A program made the position numbers and the translations under genes. The notes below the pieces were generated by a model, which saw only the letters and a list, made by a program, of their open reading frames with translations, ran no database searches and was not told the origin of the DNA. A stretch of DNA of 64,000 nucleotides from Micromussa lordhowensis (Eukaryota; Cnidaria; Anthozoa; Scleractinia; Lobophylliidae): positions 18,160,109 to 18,224,108 of the forward strand of contig OZ026597.1 of assembly GCA_964020085.1 (NCBI GenBank), in the 5' to 3' direction. Positions 22,002 through 32,719 of this stretch are shown here, one piece after another; the first letter of the stretch is position 1; every line of letters starts with the position of its first letter.

Positions 22002-22713
22002 AGAATTCACTGAGTTGCAAAATATGAGACAATTTAAGACTCTCGAACTAAAAGAGCCGCATTACTGATATCTAAAAGTGGCAATTTATTGCCGGAGTGG
22101 AGTTGCAGCGCGCAAGTTGAAAATATGAAAACACAATAGACAATACTCAGAAGATTATGGCTTTTTCTTCTAAGAATTGGAACTCGGGGTTGCTTAACTC
22201 GCTCGCCTAACTCCCGGTATCAATGAGGCACCTTTTCCTGCCCAACTCTCCAGGTTGCAGTGCTTCTGCATCAAAATCTGTTTGTGCGACACTTAGATCT
22301 CTGTAATTCGGCTTTGAGTCTTTGGAGGAAATGAGACGTCTATATCGATTGCAGCCGTTTAAAGCCTCAACTGGTCGAAACCCTCAAGGGTATTCCACTC
22401 CCCTTCTGGGGCGTGGTTTCTTTTTCATTTTTTGTTCCAATGTTTTTCCCTCACGTTTAGCACTTCTCGCTCAAGGAAGCCGTAGGGAAGAGACGGATAC
22501 AGACAGCTAGTAGTCAATAATATTGTAGGTCGATGTTTTTTTTTCCGTTTTTCGGTCTCGGGTTAAATATAAATACGCTTAGATACTGACGTTGACTTGT
22601 CGGAAATCATAACAAGCAGAGGGAAAACATATGTTTCTTAGTTATGATAAGTTGTTTTCCGTGTTAGAAAAGATAGACAATGTGTTATCCTTCGTCGCTT
22701 GGACTTCTCTAGA
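22002..22713. other. Intergenic, nothing recognised
   Basis: No open frame or repeat structure I can support. Confidence 0.5.
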
Positions 22714-22986
22714 TTAAAGTGTATATGACAGATTTTTTTTTATTTGCTCGATAAAATCTCCGCAATTTTCTGATAAGTATGGAAAAAAAATTATTCGATA
22801 GCGATTTTTCTTCCCCGTGTTTTGATGGACCAAAAACGTGAAATTTCACTTCCGGTGGGGTACAAAACCGCGAAACCGAAAACAGGAGACTGGGAATGAT
22901 TGTGACGTCATTTCAGGACATCTAGTTTCGCATGAAACAGATTTCTCACTGTTTTCTTTATTTGTCCTAAGTAATTGCGCCCAGAA

Positions 22987-23342
22987 ATGGTACAAAAGTG
23001 CGTTGTTTATAGGTGTAGTAATACGAAAGATGAGAAAAGAGGTATCTCTATCCATCAGATACCATTTTTCGGCGATCAAAGACCAGAAGCCAAGAAAAGA
23101 AGGCGAAAGTGGATTGCTTTCGTAAATATGCCACTCGGAAGAACTGGACAGCATCCAAACATTCGGTGATCTGTTCTGTTCATTTCACGCCAGCAGACTT
23201 CAGCCGTTTGTCTTGTAACGGTCAGAAATATCAGCTGCGTCTGAAAAGAGATGAAATTGGTGTCGTTTCTGTGCCGAGCGTGCACAATGTAAAGACACCG
23301 GAAGAAGAAACGAATAGAGACGTTCGCATGAAACGCCGTGAG
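22987..23342 (+). pseudogene. THAP-domain exon, frameshifted (left copy of an inverted pair)
   Basis: THAP domains are C2CH zinc DNA-binding modules of transposases and transcription factors. The first half reads MVQKCVVYRCSNTKDEKRG (Cys pair), then KKRRRKWIAFVN. The second half, NWTASKHSVICSVHF (Cys-x2-His), lies in a different frame and ends at a good donor (GAG|gtacgt at 23342/23343). The two halves cannot be joined without a one-base shift and no intron fits between them, so I call it a pseudogene. A sequencing error is the alternative. Confidence 0.65.
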
Positions 23343-24113
23343 GTACGTCTCACCTTTGTTGATTATTAAAGCATAGTTAATAGAGGGGAATGGTTATGAA
23401 ACCCGACAACGTTCTTTGTTGTATGTTTTTGTTCGCTTTTTGGGTCTTGACCGTGTACAAAACACAATAGTTGTTTACTCCTTGCTGAGAAACTAACTAA
23501 TAGCTGCTAATAGAAACGTATTGTTTGTTTTGCTATACTTTATTTTATTTGGCTTTGTCTCAAAGATATGCCCCTTCTGATCACATTCTTGCCATTTGGT
23601 GTGAAATGGATATACAATATCACCATCAAGAAAAGACAACATAAAAATAAAGATACTATTAAAAACAACACTATTATAGTAATCACTTATCCAACAGAAA
23701 TCCGAATACTTTCTTTAATGCAGACTGTCTAGTCATTATTTTTGACCCGCTTCTTCAAAGCTTTTGAGTCCTTTTGAGGAGTGGATACTTGTCAATGGGA
23801 TGAAGATTCTGACCGATTGTCAGATCAATTTAAAATATTTATATTGAAATTCAAAACCCGAAAATGCGGAACTCATGTAGACGGGTTTCTACTCTTTCAT
23901 ATAATATACCGTATTTTTGATGATAACTGCAGCATTCTATATTTATGCTGAGATTTGTTAATTTCCTAATTTAAATGTTTTTTTTTTTAAATTGGTTTCA
24001 TTTACATTTTTCGTTGAGTGTAGTCGAGTCACCTTTTGTCTTTTGTCATTTGAATTGAAAGGAAAACAATATCTGCCAAAGAGAATTAAATAAACCATGA
24101 AAATCTACACTTG

Positions 24114-24313
24114 NNNNNNNNNNNNNNNNNNNNNNNNNNNNNNNNNNNNNNNNNNNNNNNNNNNNNNNNNNNNNNNNNNNNNNNNNNNNNNNNNNNNNNN
24201 NNNNNNNNNNNNNNNNNNNNNNNNNNNNNNNNNNNNNNNNNNNNNNNNNNNNNNNNNNNNNNNNNNNNNNNNNNNNNNNNNNNNNNNNNNNNNNNNNNNN
24301 NNNNNNNNNNNNN
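24114..24313. other. Assembly gap (200 N)
   Basis: Exactly 200 unknown bases, a standard scaffold gap size, inside the spacer of the inverted repeat. True length and content are unknown. Confidence 0.99.
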
Positions 24314-24484
24314 AACAACGAAACCCGAAGTTTTCACCTCCCAACACGTTTCTATTAGCAGCTATTAGTTAGTTTCTCAGTAAGGAGTAAACAACTATTG
24401 TGTTTTGTTCACGGTCAAGACCCAAAAAGCGAACAAAAACATACAACAAAGAACGTTGTCGGGTTTCATAACCATTCCCCTCTA

Positions 24485-24856
24485 TAGGGGAATCCTTGTT
24501 TACAATATTTGCCTCATTAGCATAAGCAATTCAGTTTCTGATGGACCTACAAATAAATTAGTACTGAATATTGAAAAGTAATAGTACGATTAACTCTGCC
24601 AGTGAATATGGGCGTGATGTATTCAATACTTTTTGTGCAACACGGGTTTAAAAACTCAAAATTTAACAAAGAATGTATGAGCTCATTAGCGCTTTTGCCA
24701 CCCAGAAATTTTGCAGTTTTTGAAAGACAATTTCTCCTTGAATATTACACCCGAAGAGCTAAAAATTTCACCATGTACTAAGTTTCACTAGTTCTTTAGC
24801 TGCCTGAAGTCAATTCATATCTAACGTGTTTTCTTCTATACGCAAAGCCGTATGCA

Positions 24857-24888
<32 letters not shown>

Positions 24889-24900
24889 TGAATCCGCCTA
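24485..24900. mobile_element. Non-autonomous DNA transposon (MITE) with TA target site
   Basis: Present in the right arm but absent from the left arm of the inverted repeat, which shows the empty site (CCCCTC TA TTAACT). The ends are imperfect inverted repeats: TAGGGGAATCC...TTGTTTACA at one end and, reversed, TAGGCGGATTC...TTGTTTACA at the other, each followed by a TTTGC-CTCATT-GCAT-like stretch. The duplicated target is TA or CTA. A Tc1/mariner-like origin is plausible. No coding capacity. Confidence 0.75.
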
Positions 24901-24938
24901 TTAACTATGCTTTAATAATCAACAAAGGTGAGACGTAC

Positions 24939-25293
24939 CTCACGGCGTTTCATGCGAACGTCTCTATTCGTTTCTTCTTCCGGTGTCTTTACATTGTGCA
25001 CGCTCGGCACAGAAACGACACCAATTTCATCTCTTTTCAGACGCAGCTGATATTTCTGACCGTTACAAGACAAACGGCTGAAGTCTGCTGGCGTGAAATG
25101 AACAGAACAGATCACCGAATGTTTGGATGCTGTCCAGTTCTTCCGAGTGGCATATTTACGAAAGCAACCACTTTCGCCTTCTTTTCTTGGCTTCTGGTCT
25201 TTGATCGCCGAAAAATGGTATCTGATGGATAGAGATACCTCTTTTCTCATCTTTCGTATTACTACACCCATAAACAACGCACTTTTGTACCAT
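24939..25293 (-). pseudogene. THAP-domain exon, frameshifted (right copy of an inverted pair)
   Basis: Near-identical inverted copy of 22987-23342, one base shorter: GTGGTTGC where the left copy has GTGGATTGC. The zinc-ligand halves (CVVYRC and CSVHF) again lie in different frames. A 191-codon open frame crosses this copy (25487-24912), but its N-terminal half is not in the THAP frame and is probably chance. The donor gtacgt follows at 24938. Confidence 0.65.
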
Positions 25294-25554
25294 TTCTGGG
25301 CGCAATTACTTAGGACAAATAAAGAAAACAGTGAGAAATCTGTTTCATGCGAAACTAGATGTCCTGAAATGACGTCACAATCATTCCCAGTCTCCTGTTT
25401 TCGGTTTCGCGGTTTTGTACCCCACCGGAAGTGAAATTTCACGTAACACGGGGAAGAAAAATCGCTATCGAATAATTTTTTTTCCATACTTATCAGAAAA
25501 TTGCGGAGATTTTATCGAGCAAATAAAAAAAAAAATCTGTCATATACACTTTAA

Positions 25555-26118
25555 CCTTTTTTCGCTAATTATAGAAAAGGTGGCCCATATAGTTATTCGC
25601 TGTTCATTTAGCGCGCGCTAGTATCCACTATCCACGGCAATTTTCGTATTACTCTTAATCGCACCTCTCTCAAGTCTATCGAAATTAACTTCTGAAAGAC
25701 AAAACTACTCTTTTGAACCATCACTGTTAAATTAACAGGGTTTTATCTGGAAATAAAACTCTCTAAAGATAGGTTGTTTACAGTGTATATTTTGCTTTTA
25801 TTTCAATTTTTTTCCATTTCCTTCGGTGAAAATTTCCTTAACTTTGTCATTACATGAAATTTGTCCAGAGAAATCTTCTGAAGGCCAAAAAATAGGGGTT
25901 ACAAAGGTAGTTTCGTTGCTTTTAGCTAATTTGCGTTTTTTAGCTCCACTTAAAAAATTGTCTTACAAATTTTTTTGATGAACTGGCAGGCGGAAGGCGT
26001 AAACGGTTATTACCGCACTGCAAAATTTGAAGAAATTTCACCGAGAAAACTGGAGATATTAACGTGAAAGTTGGGCACTTTTTCGATCACACAACATTCG
26101 TCACAGAATAGGAATTCG
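25555..26118. other. Intergenic, nothing recognised
   Basis: AT-rich, no feature seen before the target duplication of the 346-bp MITE. Confidence 0.5.
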
Positions 26119-26464
26119 CAATCTCGTTCCCAGAGCCCACGTGCCTTTTGGTCAGCACCAAGACACGGAGCTCTGGAATAATCAACAGGCTCGTTCCCAG
26201 AGCACTCGTGTCTTTTGCTTTTAAAATTTGATAACTGCCGTTCTTTCAAAGCCAAATTTCGACTTTCCTAGTCTTTCCAGTGCGTATTGAATGTCTTTGT
26301 GGAACGTATTCACATCGACTTCACCTCTGGACTCCAAATAAACCAAGCCACGCATGCGCTGTGAAACCGGAAGTCCTAAAATCTTGGTCTCTGGAAATTG
26401 ATTATTCCAGAGCTCCGTGTCTTGGTGCTGACCAAAAGGCACGTGGGCTCTGGGAACGAGATTG
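26119..26464. mobile_element. 346-bp MITE with perfect 67-bp TIRs and 9-bp target duplication
   Basis: 26119-26185 and 26398-26464 are perfect reverse complements (67/67), starting CAATCTCGTTCCCAGAGCCC. The element is flanked by identical AGGAATTCG (26110-26118 and 26465-26473). A 9-bp duplication suggests a Mutator-like origin. The perfect arms suggest recent insertion or arm conversion. No transposase inside. Confidence 0.85.
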
Positions 26465-26473
26465 AGGAATTCG

Positions 26474-27996
26474 CCAAGATCACTACTTTGAGCATGCGTG
26501 AAATTCCAAACCGCGCGCACACGTGCGCGTACCTGCTTACGTGCTTCAAACTTGATCATTAGCTATTAAAAGGCTATGAATCAAATAAGTTGAGAGTAGT
26601 ATATTAGTATTCTAATATAACCAAAAGTGCATTGTAAGTAATTTGCGTGTTATAAATTATGTAAAGCAATTTTTGTCAATTACTGTCATTAAATAAGTTA
26701 TGTATGTAATATTGTAAAGAGTGATGTTCAAATTAAAGAATAAATTATTCAAAAAAAAAATAAAATAAAAAAAAACTTGATCATTAGCGAAGAAATCGGA
26801 TGAACTTGGAACGAGATGCTCTTCGCAAAAGGGACAACGTTTCGACTGCGAATTAGTTGAGAACCTACTGTGGGTGGAATTTTTTGAAATTTCCTCGAAA
26901 TGTTTCACTATTGCAAGCACTCTTCTTGTTGTTCGAGCGACTCTTGGCGCCGACGAGCGAGCGGACAATGGCGATGATCTTCACGATCGAACAAATCAGT
27001 TCCTTAGGTTGAACTCCCGCATACCTCGTGCTTTTCTCTTTCAAATCAAGCAGAGAAGGGTAGGGTCTTCTATTTGGTCGATAAATGATTTTGAAATCTG
27101 AGGAGATTCACGTAACTTTTGCGATGAACAAATTTTGAAAATGTGGACGCCATGTTTATCGGTATTTTACTGCGTGATCTCGCGCGCGTCTCTTGCGTAG
27201 AGTTTTGAGAGCTCGCGCGCGATTTTCAAAATCGGTTCGCGCGCGGTCAAAAACTATACCGTGCGCTCTCATTGGTCGATAGGTGTGTTTAGATGAGTGT
27301 ATGTAAACACGGTTGTGACGTTTTAGATTCGCGCGTATTTTTGGGAATTATTTTATAAAACATAGCCTCATCTAAACACTCTGAGGGTTGGGAGAATTCC
27401 CGAAAGTTTTGCAAACCCTCGATGGGTCCAAATGATTTCTGTGCTTGGGTCAAGAGTTGCTTTGTCTTTGAGTTCAACAATATTTTTGCAGCTGGGTTCA
27501 TATTTACCCTACGGTTGCTGGATTAAAGTGGTTGTGCGCCACTCAGTCAGTCAAAACTATTTTCGTTGTTGTCCTTAAAAATATTATTCGTTTATGAATC
27601 ATGTTCAATTCAACGGTTTCAACATTTTTTCGCCCTATGATTGTTCAAAGATATCTGCCGCTGCGATGGGCAAAATAATTCTACACTGGTCTTTTATACA
27701 TTTTTGGTCTTGCCGTTTTTGCCAATACCTCGGGCCTAAAATATCTTGAAATTGCTTCGATATACTCCTTTATATTGAAGTCCGGCCCAGGACTATAGAC
27801 GAATGTAATAGAGTTAATTATCTTACGGTCCTTTTGCCATGCAAAACATCAAGGAGATCGAAGTGTCGTGATTACACAGGAATCTTTTCTACGCCAGAAA
27901 AGAGACTTTCGACGGAGAAGCAAGCTCACCCGGTTTCTATTCGTAATAGCGAAAGACGTTGCCTTTAATCTGAGTATTGTGAGTAGTTTTGGTAAG
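26474..27996. other. Intergenic with CG-rich repeat tract
   Basis: A-rich tail-like run at about 26751-26774, and alternating CGCGCG words at 27180-27250 followed by inverted GTTTAGATGAG and CTCATCTAAAC (about 27288 and 27366), suggesting another decayed fold-back element. No gene recognised. Confidence 0.4.
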
Positions 27997-28094
27997 CTGC
28001 GATCAGGCGTTCTTTTTTAGGGGCGGGTGCGAGCGAGGCTAGGGAAAAGAAAGAAACGCTCACCCTTATCCAAAAAAAGAACGCCAGATCGCGG
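27997..28094. mobile_element. Short fold-back element
   Basis: Arms CTGCGATCAGGCGTTCTTTT (27997 on) and the inverse AAAAGAACGCCAGATCGCGG (ending 28094), with a loop that also partly pairs (GGGTG with CACCC). 98 bp in all. Confidence 0.6.
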
Positions 28095-28166
28095 GTAGAA
28101 GGTTACAGTTTTGGTTTTTAAACAACACTATCTAAAGATAATTTCCGCTTTAGCTGTAATATCACT

Positions 28167-28235
28167 AGCTTGTGTAAATCCTCCCCCGCTTCTAAAAGAA
28201 TCCTTGCTTGGGAGGGGGAACATGTGCACAGGTTA
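28167..28235. mobile_element. 69-bp MITE candidate with 10-bp direct flanks
   Basis: TAATATCACT flanks it on both sides (28157-28166 and 28236-28245). Ends are roughly inverse (AGCTTGTGTAAATCC-CCCCC and TAACCTGTGCACATG-CCCCC when reversed). Very short, so it could be a deletion derivative. Confidence 0.45.
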
Positions 28236-28347
28236 TAATATCACTGGGCTTTATACGTGATTCGAAAGTGACCGTTGACCGCTAGATCGCAGCAGGTGTC
28301 CACGCATTCGTCGATCGACCGCGTCCGATCGTGAAATGCCCTCCCCC

Positions 28348-28754
28348 CCCGGGGGGAGGGGGTACTTCCGTAATTTCGGATAGGGGTGTGCCGCGAAGGG
28401 TCTTAAACCCTGACCCTATTTAAGGACAAAGATTAAGGCCCAAACCCAAAAAATGACACCCTATTGAAGGGAAAACCAACAGCATGCACGGGTCGGCTTT
28501 ATTTTGTTTGTGTAACGCTGGAAGTTAACCGAAGGTTCAGTTTTAACAGATCATTTGTTTTTCGTTTAGCTGAGCATCTGCCTACTGCAATTTTAGCTGG
28601 TATAATTTAGGCACCCTATCTAAGGATCGCACTGGGAACACAATGCCAACAGGGGCAAAAATGATACCCTATTTAAGGATCAAGAACCTCAAAAACCCTA
28701 CCCTATCCCGCAGCACATACCTATATAGCCCACATGTGGGAGTACCCCCCCGGG
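28348..28754. mobile_element. Interspersed element with CCCGGGGGG termini
   Basis: Left end CCCGGGGGGAGGGGGTACTT and right end, reversed, CCCGGGGGGGTACTCCC. The interior repeats CCCTATTTAAGGA and CCCTATCTAAGGA words. A similar repeat is, to my knowledge, widespread in marine invertebrate genomes. Confidence 0.6.
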
Positions 28755-28815
28755 TAAAATCCATCAAAATTTTAAGTTGATCAGTGACATGAGACTTCAA
28801 AGGAAATACATACAC

Positions 28816-28833
28816 GAGAGAGAGAGAGAGAGA
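28816..28833. repeat. (GA)9 microsatellite
   Basis: Nine GA units without interruption. Confidence 0.9.
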
Positions 28834-29695
28834 TACATGTCAATTTGCTTAAGCCCGTTGGCGTACTGAATCAAATGTAAGCGAATGTATCCTGGTCACA
28901 GGCAAGCACTCGGAGCCAATAACAGGTTTACACAAGTCTGACATCGCGTACAGATTTTACTGAAAGTCAGGTCTGTAAATAGTATGAAAAATCATATGGT
29001 TACATAAGGTCTGAATTTGAAGAATTGGGCCGCTCACCCCCCGGCCATCCCCAGCTGTGCGCAGTGTGTCATCCATTTTTTCCCAATTTGAACATCGCCC
29101 TACCATGTTTATTTTTGGCATGGTGCAATAGAATCTTCCAGGAAAAATTATCAGGAACTGTAGAGTGAACTGTAAGGAAACATAGAAGATTGTTCACCGC
29201 CGTGTTATTTCTTCCGTGGTAGTCTTGGTACAGTGGTAATCCCTTGGGGGTAATCGCGTGGTAATACGCTTGAGGAGACAAAGGAAGATTCTGGCGCCTT
29301 GAAATTGTCGACAGCTTCCCTAACTGTATTGTTTTGATAAAAGGTGCAATGCAGCCGACCCATTAATGACTGTATTTGGTCAATCAGAACATGAAACTGA
29401 ACACTTGAAGTGGTACATGCGTTTAACGACACTCCAAAAAGGGGACTCGAGCAATAAGAAAAGTCCATAACATTTCCTAAGGGAACACGGCCCTGAACCC
29501 CTCTAGAAGGCACTCGTTGTTTCGGAAAATCAGTCACCATTTATCCTGGATCCGCGCCTGCTGTTAACAGTTGAGTTATAATGCCTGTGCTCTGACGCCT
29601 CAGTGTGAATGTTTCCACTGATGTAACATAACAGCAGGATAAAGAGGTCAAAGAGCAACATTTCAACATTGGTCCTGATTGTTTTTGGCTGGTGA

Positions 29696-29715
29696 GGGGG
29701 GGGGGGGGGGGGGGG
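29696..29715 (+). repeat. G homopolymer, 20 nt
   Basis: Uninterrupted G run; the reverse-strand frames reading poly-Pro here are artefacts. Confidence 0.9.
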
Positions 29716-29734
29716 CTAGCGTGACTAGTTGGAC

Positions 29735-29888
29735 CCCGCCCCGAGGACACCGCTACTCGGTTATTTCGAACTCAACATCATTTCCGTTGGGTTTGTCCTT
29801 CAGTCATTTACTATCGGCTATTTCGAACTCCCACTACTTCGAACAATTTTTGTTCTCCCATGAGAGTTCGAAATAGTGTAATTCACTG
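29735..29888. mobile_element. Pogo-like MITE remnant
   Basis: Several TTCGAA words (TTTCGAACT, CTTCGAACA, GTTCGAAATA) and a right end that reads, reversed, CAGTGAATTACACTATTTCG directly after TA. The left end is not clear. Confidence 0.4.
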
Positions 29889-31940
29889 TAATTCATGTTA
29901 GGCTATATAATAACCCGAATATCTTATAATGCCCAAACCATACATACCCCTGTATACCCCGGGCCGTAAACCCTTGTATAGCCCCCGTAAACCTTTGCAT
30001 ACCCTTACTGTATACCGCAGATAAACTCTTTGTCTACAGAATTCGATGTATATACGGTATTAGTATGGCACATCATTATAGGCTTTGACCACATGACGTG
30101 ACATGACTCATATGCCTTTCCGAATAAAAAACTTCTAGAATGTTTCGGGGACACGAAGTTCTTTTCAACCGTGCCTGTTGGTTTATTCTTGTAACGGTAG
30201 CGTGGCGTTTCTAATAATTGGCATAAGTGTGAACTTCCGCCTATTGTCGATGTGGTTTCCCTAGCAGAGCAGATGTCTTGTGATGAAATTGCGTACATCG
30301 TAATCTTGTTTGAAGTTCCTTGCATTTATTCGTTTTCATTTGCGTACGTATTAAATTCTTATTTGTTAATGTAAAGGATCAACTTGGAGTGGTGGTATCA
30401 AAAGATCTCGATTTGTTTAGACACGCTTCTTCAGACATTTCATTTCCTCACAGGAAATCATTGTGGACGCTTTACATTTAAGACATTCGACAGATATCTT
30501 GAGGAAATAAAGTAGCTTTCGGTATCTTGACATTCCCACGGGAATGTGCATTTCTTTTGGTTCTAAAAAAAAGAGTTCCGTGGTGGGTTTTGCCAGAGGT
30601 CTTAGACAGGTTTTCGCAGTTTCGAACAAAATGAGCGACTTGACAGCTAATGATGTAACCTTTTGATGACTTTTGCGTTTTAGGTTCAAAACAAAAGGAG
30701 CGAAAACAAAGCAAAAGGAATTATACCTTTGCTTAGTCAAATTACACGCACTCAGTACATTTCCAATTGGGGGGTCTCTCGTTCAACAATGCGCTTGGAA
30801 CTCTCGTTCATCAAATATTACCCGTTACCACGATGATTGTGAAACAGAAACCTCACCAAATAATGTTGTTATTGTCGAGAATATTCTGGTCTGGGGAAAA
30901 GTGGGGGATGGAGGAAGTGAAAGACTCCATGAATTAAGCGTCCCTTCAGAAATGTTAAGTGATCACCAGCGGTAAGGCTCCCTCCGCCCTAGAACCGACG
31001 CTGAGGAGTCAAAGAGAACAATGTTGAAACGCCCGTGATGAGTTGAATTTGAAAAATATGTTTGACCCTTCCGTTGAAAGGTCGAAGGAAATTCCTGTCT
31101 TTTACTTGTGGGAGGCAAATATATAAATAGTGCGGGTGAGAATTTTTTTTAAAATAAAATTTAACTTTTGAACCCAACTGTGAATTGAGTGGCTTCGTCG
31201 AGATAGCGGTAATTCGATTCGCTGGATTCTCGATTAGAATGCTAAATCCGTTTAGTCGGGAAACTACAGAGGCACCCTTTCTGTTTCGTGATATGAGATA
31301 TTTATTCCTGTATTTTTTACTTGCGCCCTAGTTATTCCTGTTTTCATTGTATTTAGCCGGAAACAGATCTCACGACAAACGAAAAACGCGCCAAAAAAAT
31401 GGTTCACGATACAATGCTGTGACAGGCAGTGCCGTTTGTGGTTCCCGCGTTATTTTTGCGCAACATAGCCAGTCTACACCGGAAATGCTATAATCAGAGT
31501 TTAGGAATACTGAAAATACTCTTCAGGTGTGAGCATAATTTGCCAATCTCGTTTGCAAAACAAGGCAGAAAGTTTCAGAAATTAACCCTCTTGATTGTAA
31601 AATCGAATAACATCTTTTGTCCAAGTTGTTTACTGACCTTTGATGTCCACGAGTTAATTTACTACTCAAGTGCAGTGTGACGTACAGGAACATAGAACAG
31701 CTTGAGTTGATATCGATCTACCAGGCAACCATGCTAGACGTTTCTTATCGTAGTCATTCGGAACGCACTAGCAAGCAATAACATGCAAAAATAATTAGAG
31801 CAGCAGATACGCGCGCAGCCAGCCAAACCTCCAACTCATTTGCCTGTTCTCGCCTTCACTTTAGCGTTTTACTTGCCCTGAGCTAATTGCTGTGTCTCAA
31901 GTAAATCTTGAAGACATGCAAGGTCAAAACAATGAGGCTT
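29889..31940. other. Intergenic downstream of CITED, no gene recognised
   Basis: Open frames of about 100 codons at 30005-30325, 30417-30740 and 30673-30975 show no family signature, and two overlap on opposite strands. Confidence 0.5.
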
Positions 31941-31946
31941 TTTACA

Positions 31947-31952
31947 TTTATT
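31947..31952 (-). promoter_or_regulatory. Candidate polyadenylation signal of the CITED gene
   Basis: AATAAA on the - strand about 260 bases past the stop codon; the sequence between is AT-rich and without other open frames. Confidence 0.35.
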
Positions 31953-32210
31953 TTACATGTTCTATTTACAAAATTGTCAAAATTGTGACAAGTCACTATG
32001 AATATTCCAATCTGTCCGTCCAACTTTACATTCAAATTTTTACAATGTTCCTGTGCTCTTTACCCAGGTACTTCACTTGACAAATTCTTGTGGTTAATTC
32101 ACATATATAATAAATTCGTTTCCTGAAGAGACAAAAATTTGTGCTTTTCCTCCAACACTGAATAACGCTGTCCTTTTCATCGAATTTTTTCCCTCGTCTC
32201 TTTTGAAAAA

Positions 32211-32594
32211 TCATGAAGTTTGCTGTGGCTTGTTCGACGTTAACACGCTACAGTCTGTCAAATCCGCGTTGACTACTTGTAGTTCGGGTAACGCGTTCAT
32301 TTTGTCCAGTTCCATCTCAAGAATAAGGGACGTGAGGGCATCGTCGTCGAGAATTACCGAGTCAAATCTCGGGTCGCTTGAATTGAAAAAGTTCTCGCTT
32401 TGTACTTCGTTTTCTCCATTCCTATGAACACAGTGCGGGATTGGGTACGCGTTTGAGTAAGTAAAAATTCTATCGTCCGAGCACCTGTGAGCTGGATTTC
32501 CACTCGTGAATGAAAATGGACCAGGACTTGGAATAGGTCTTGTAAAAGACGGCGTCGTGGTAGTAACAGCGATATTATTGAGCACCAAAGCCAT
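32211..32594 (-). CDS. CITED: CITED-family transcriptional co-regulator (single exon, 127 aa)
   Basis: Small nuclear co-regulator of the family that binds the TAZ1/CH1 domain of CBP/p300 and modulates transcription factors. The C-terminal part matches the conserved CR2 region: ILDDDALTSLILEMELDKMN followed by ALPEL, against the family pattern of acidic start, hydrophobic helix (L-x-S-L-x-x-E-x-x-L-D) and LPEL. The Leu-Pro-Glu-Leu core, important for CBP/p300 binding in mammals, is intact. The N-terminal ~75 residues are Pro/Ser/Thr-rich and look disordered. Vertebrate members are usually longer (about 180-270 aa). The reading frame is intronless, with a TATA-like box upstream and an AATAAA downstream. 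Family membership rests mainly on the CR2 match. Confidence 0.85.
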   Translation of the reverse strand: MALVLNNIAVTTTTPSFTRPIPSPGPFSFTSGNPAHRCSDDRIFTYSNAYPIPHCVHRNGENEVQSENFFNSSDPRFDSVILDDDALTSLILEMELDKMNALPELQVVNADLTDCSVLTSNKPQQTS

Positions 32595-32708
32595 CGTTTC
32601 TGTGTTAATCTTGCGCGCCTTGCTGATGTGTTGTTGCTTTCCTCAGAGGCTACAACGGTGTGGTGTTGTTGAACTTCGCTTTATACTTGTCACAATTGAC
32701 AAAAGAGT

Positions 32709-32716
32709 TATTTATA
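32709..32716 (-). promoter_or_regulatory. TATA-like box upstream of the CITED gene
   Basis: TATAAATA on the - strand, about 115 bases before the start codon, which would place transcription start near 32680 and leave a leader of about 85 nt. A second, weaker TATAAAG lies about 30 bases closer to the gene. Confidence 0.4.
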
Positions 32717-32719
32717 GCC

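Larger units (their letters stand above)
22714..25554. repeat. Large inverted repeat around the assembly gap
   Basis: Left arm 22714-23519 (806 nt) is the reverse complement of right arm 24346-25554 after removing a 416-nt insertion (24485-24900) from the right arm. Differences are few: about 14 extra bases in the left arm near 22824, a one-base indel in the THAP exon and scattered substitutions. Arms end abruptly at TTAAAG (outer) and ACGT (inner). The spacer of 826 nt contains the 200-N gap, so a misjoined haplotype or duplicated contig end is possible. Confidence 0.85.

Noticed and set aside
24046..24372. Open frames across the N run
   Set aside because: They contain unknown bases only.
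24912..25487. 191-codon open frame on the - strand
   Set aside because: Its first half is out of frame with the THAP Cys pair, and the mirror copy does not keep the frame. It is a chance open frame across a broken THAP exon.
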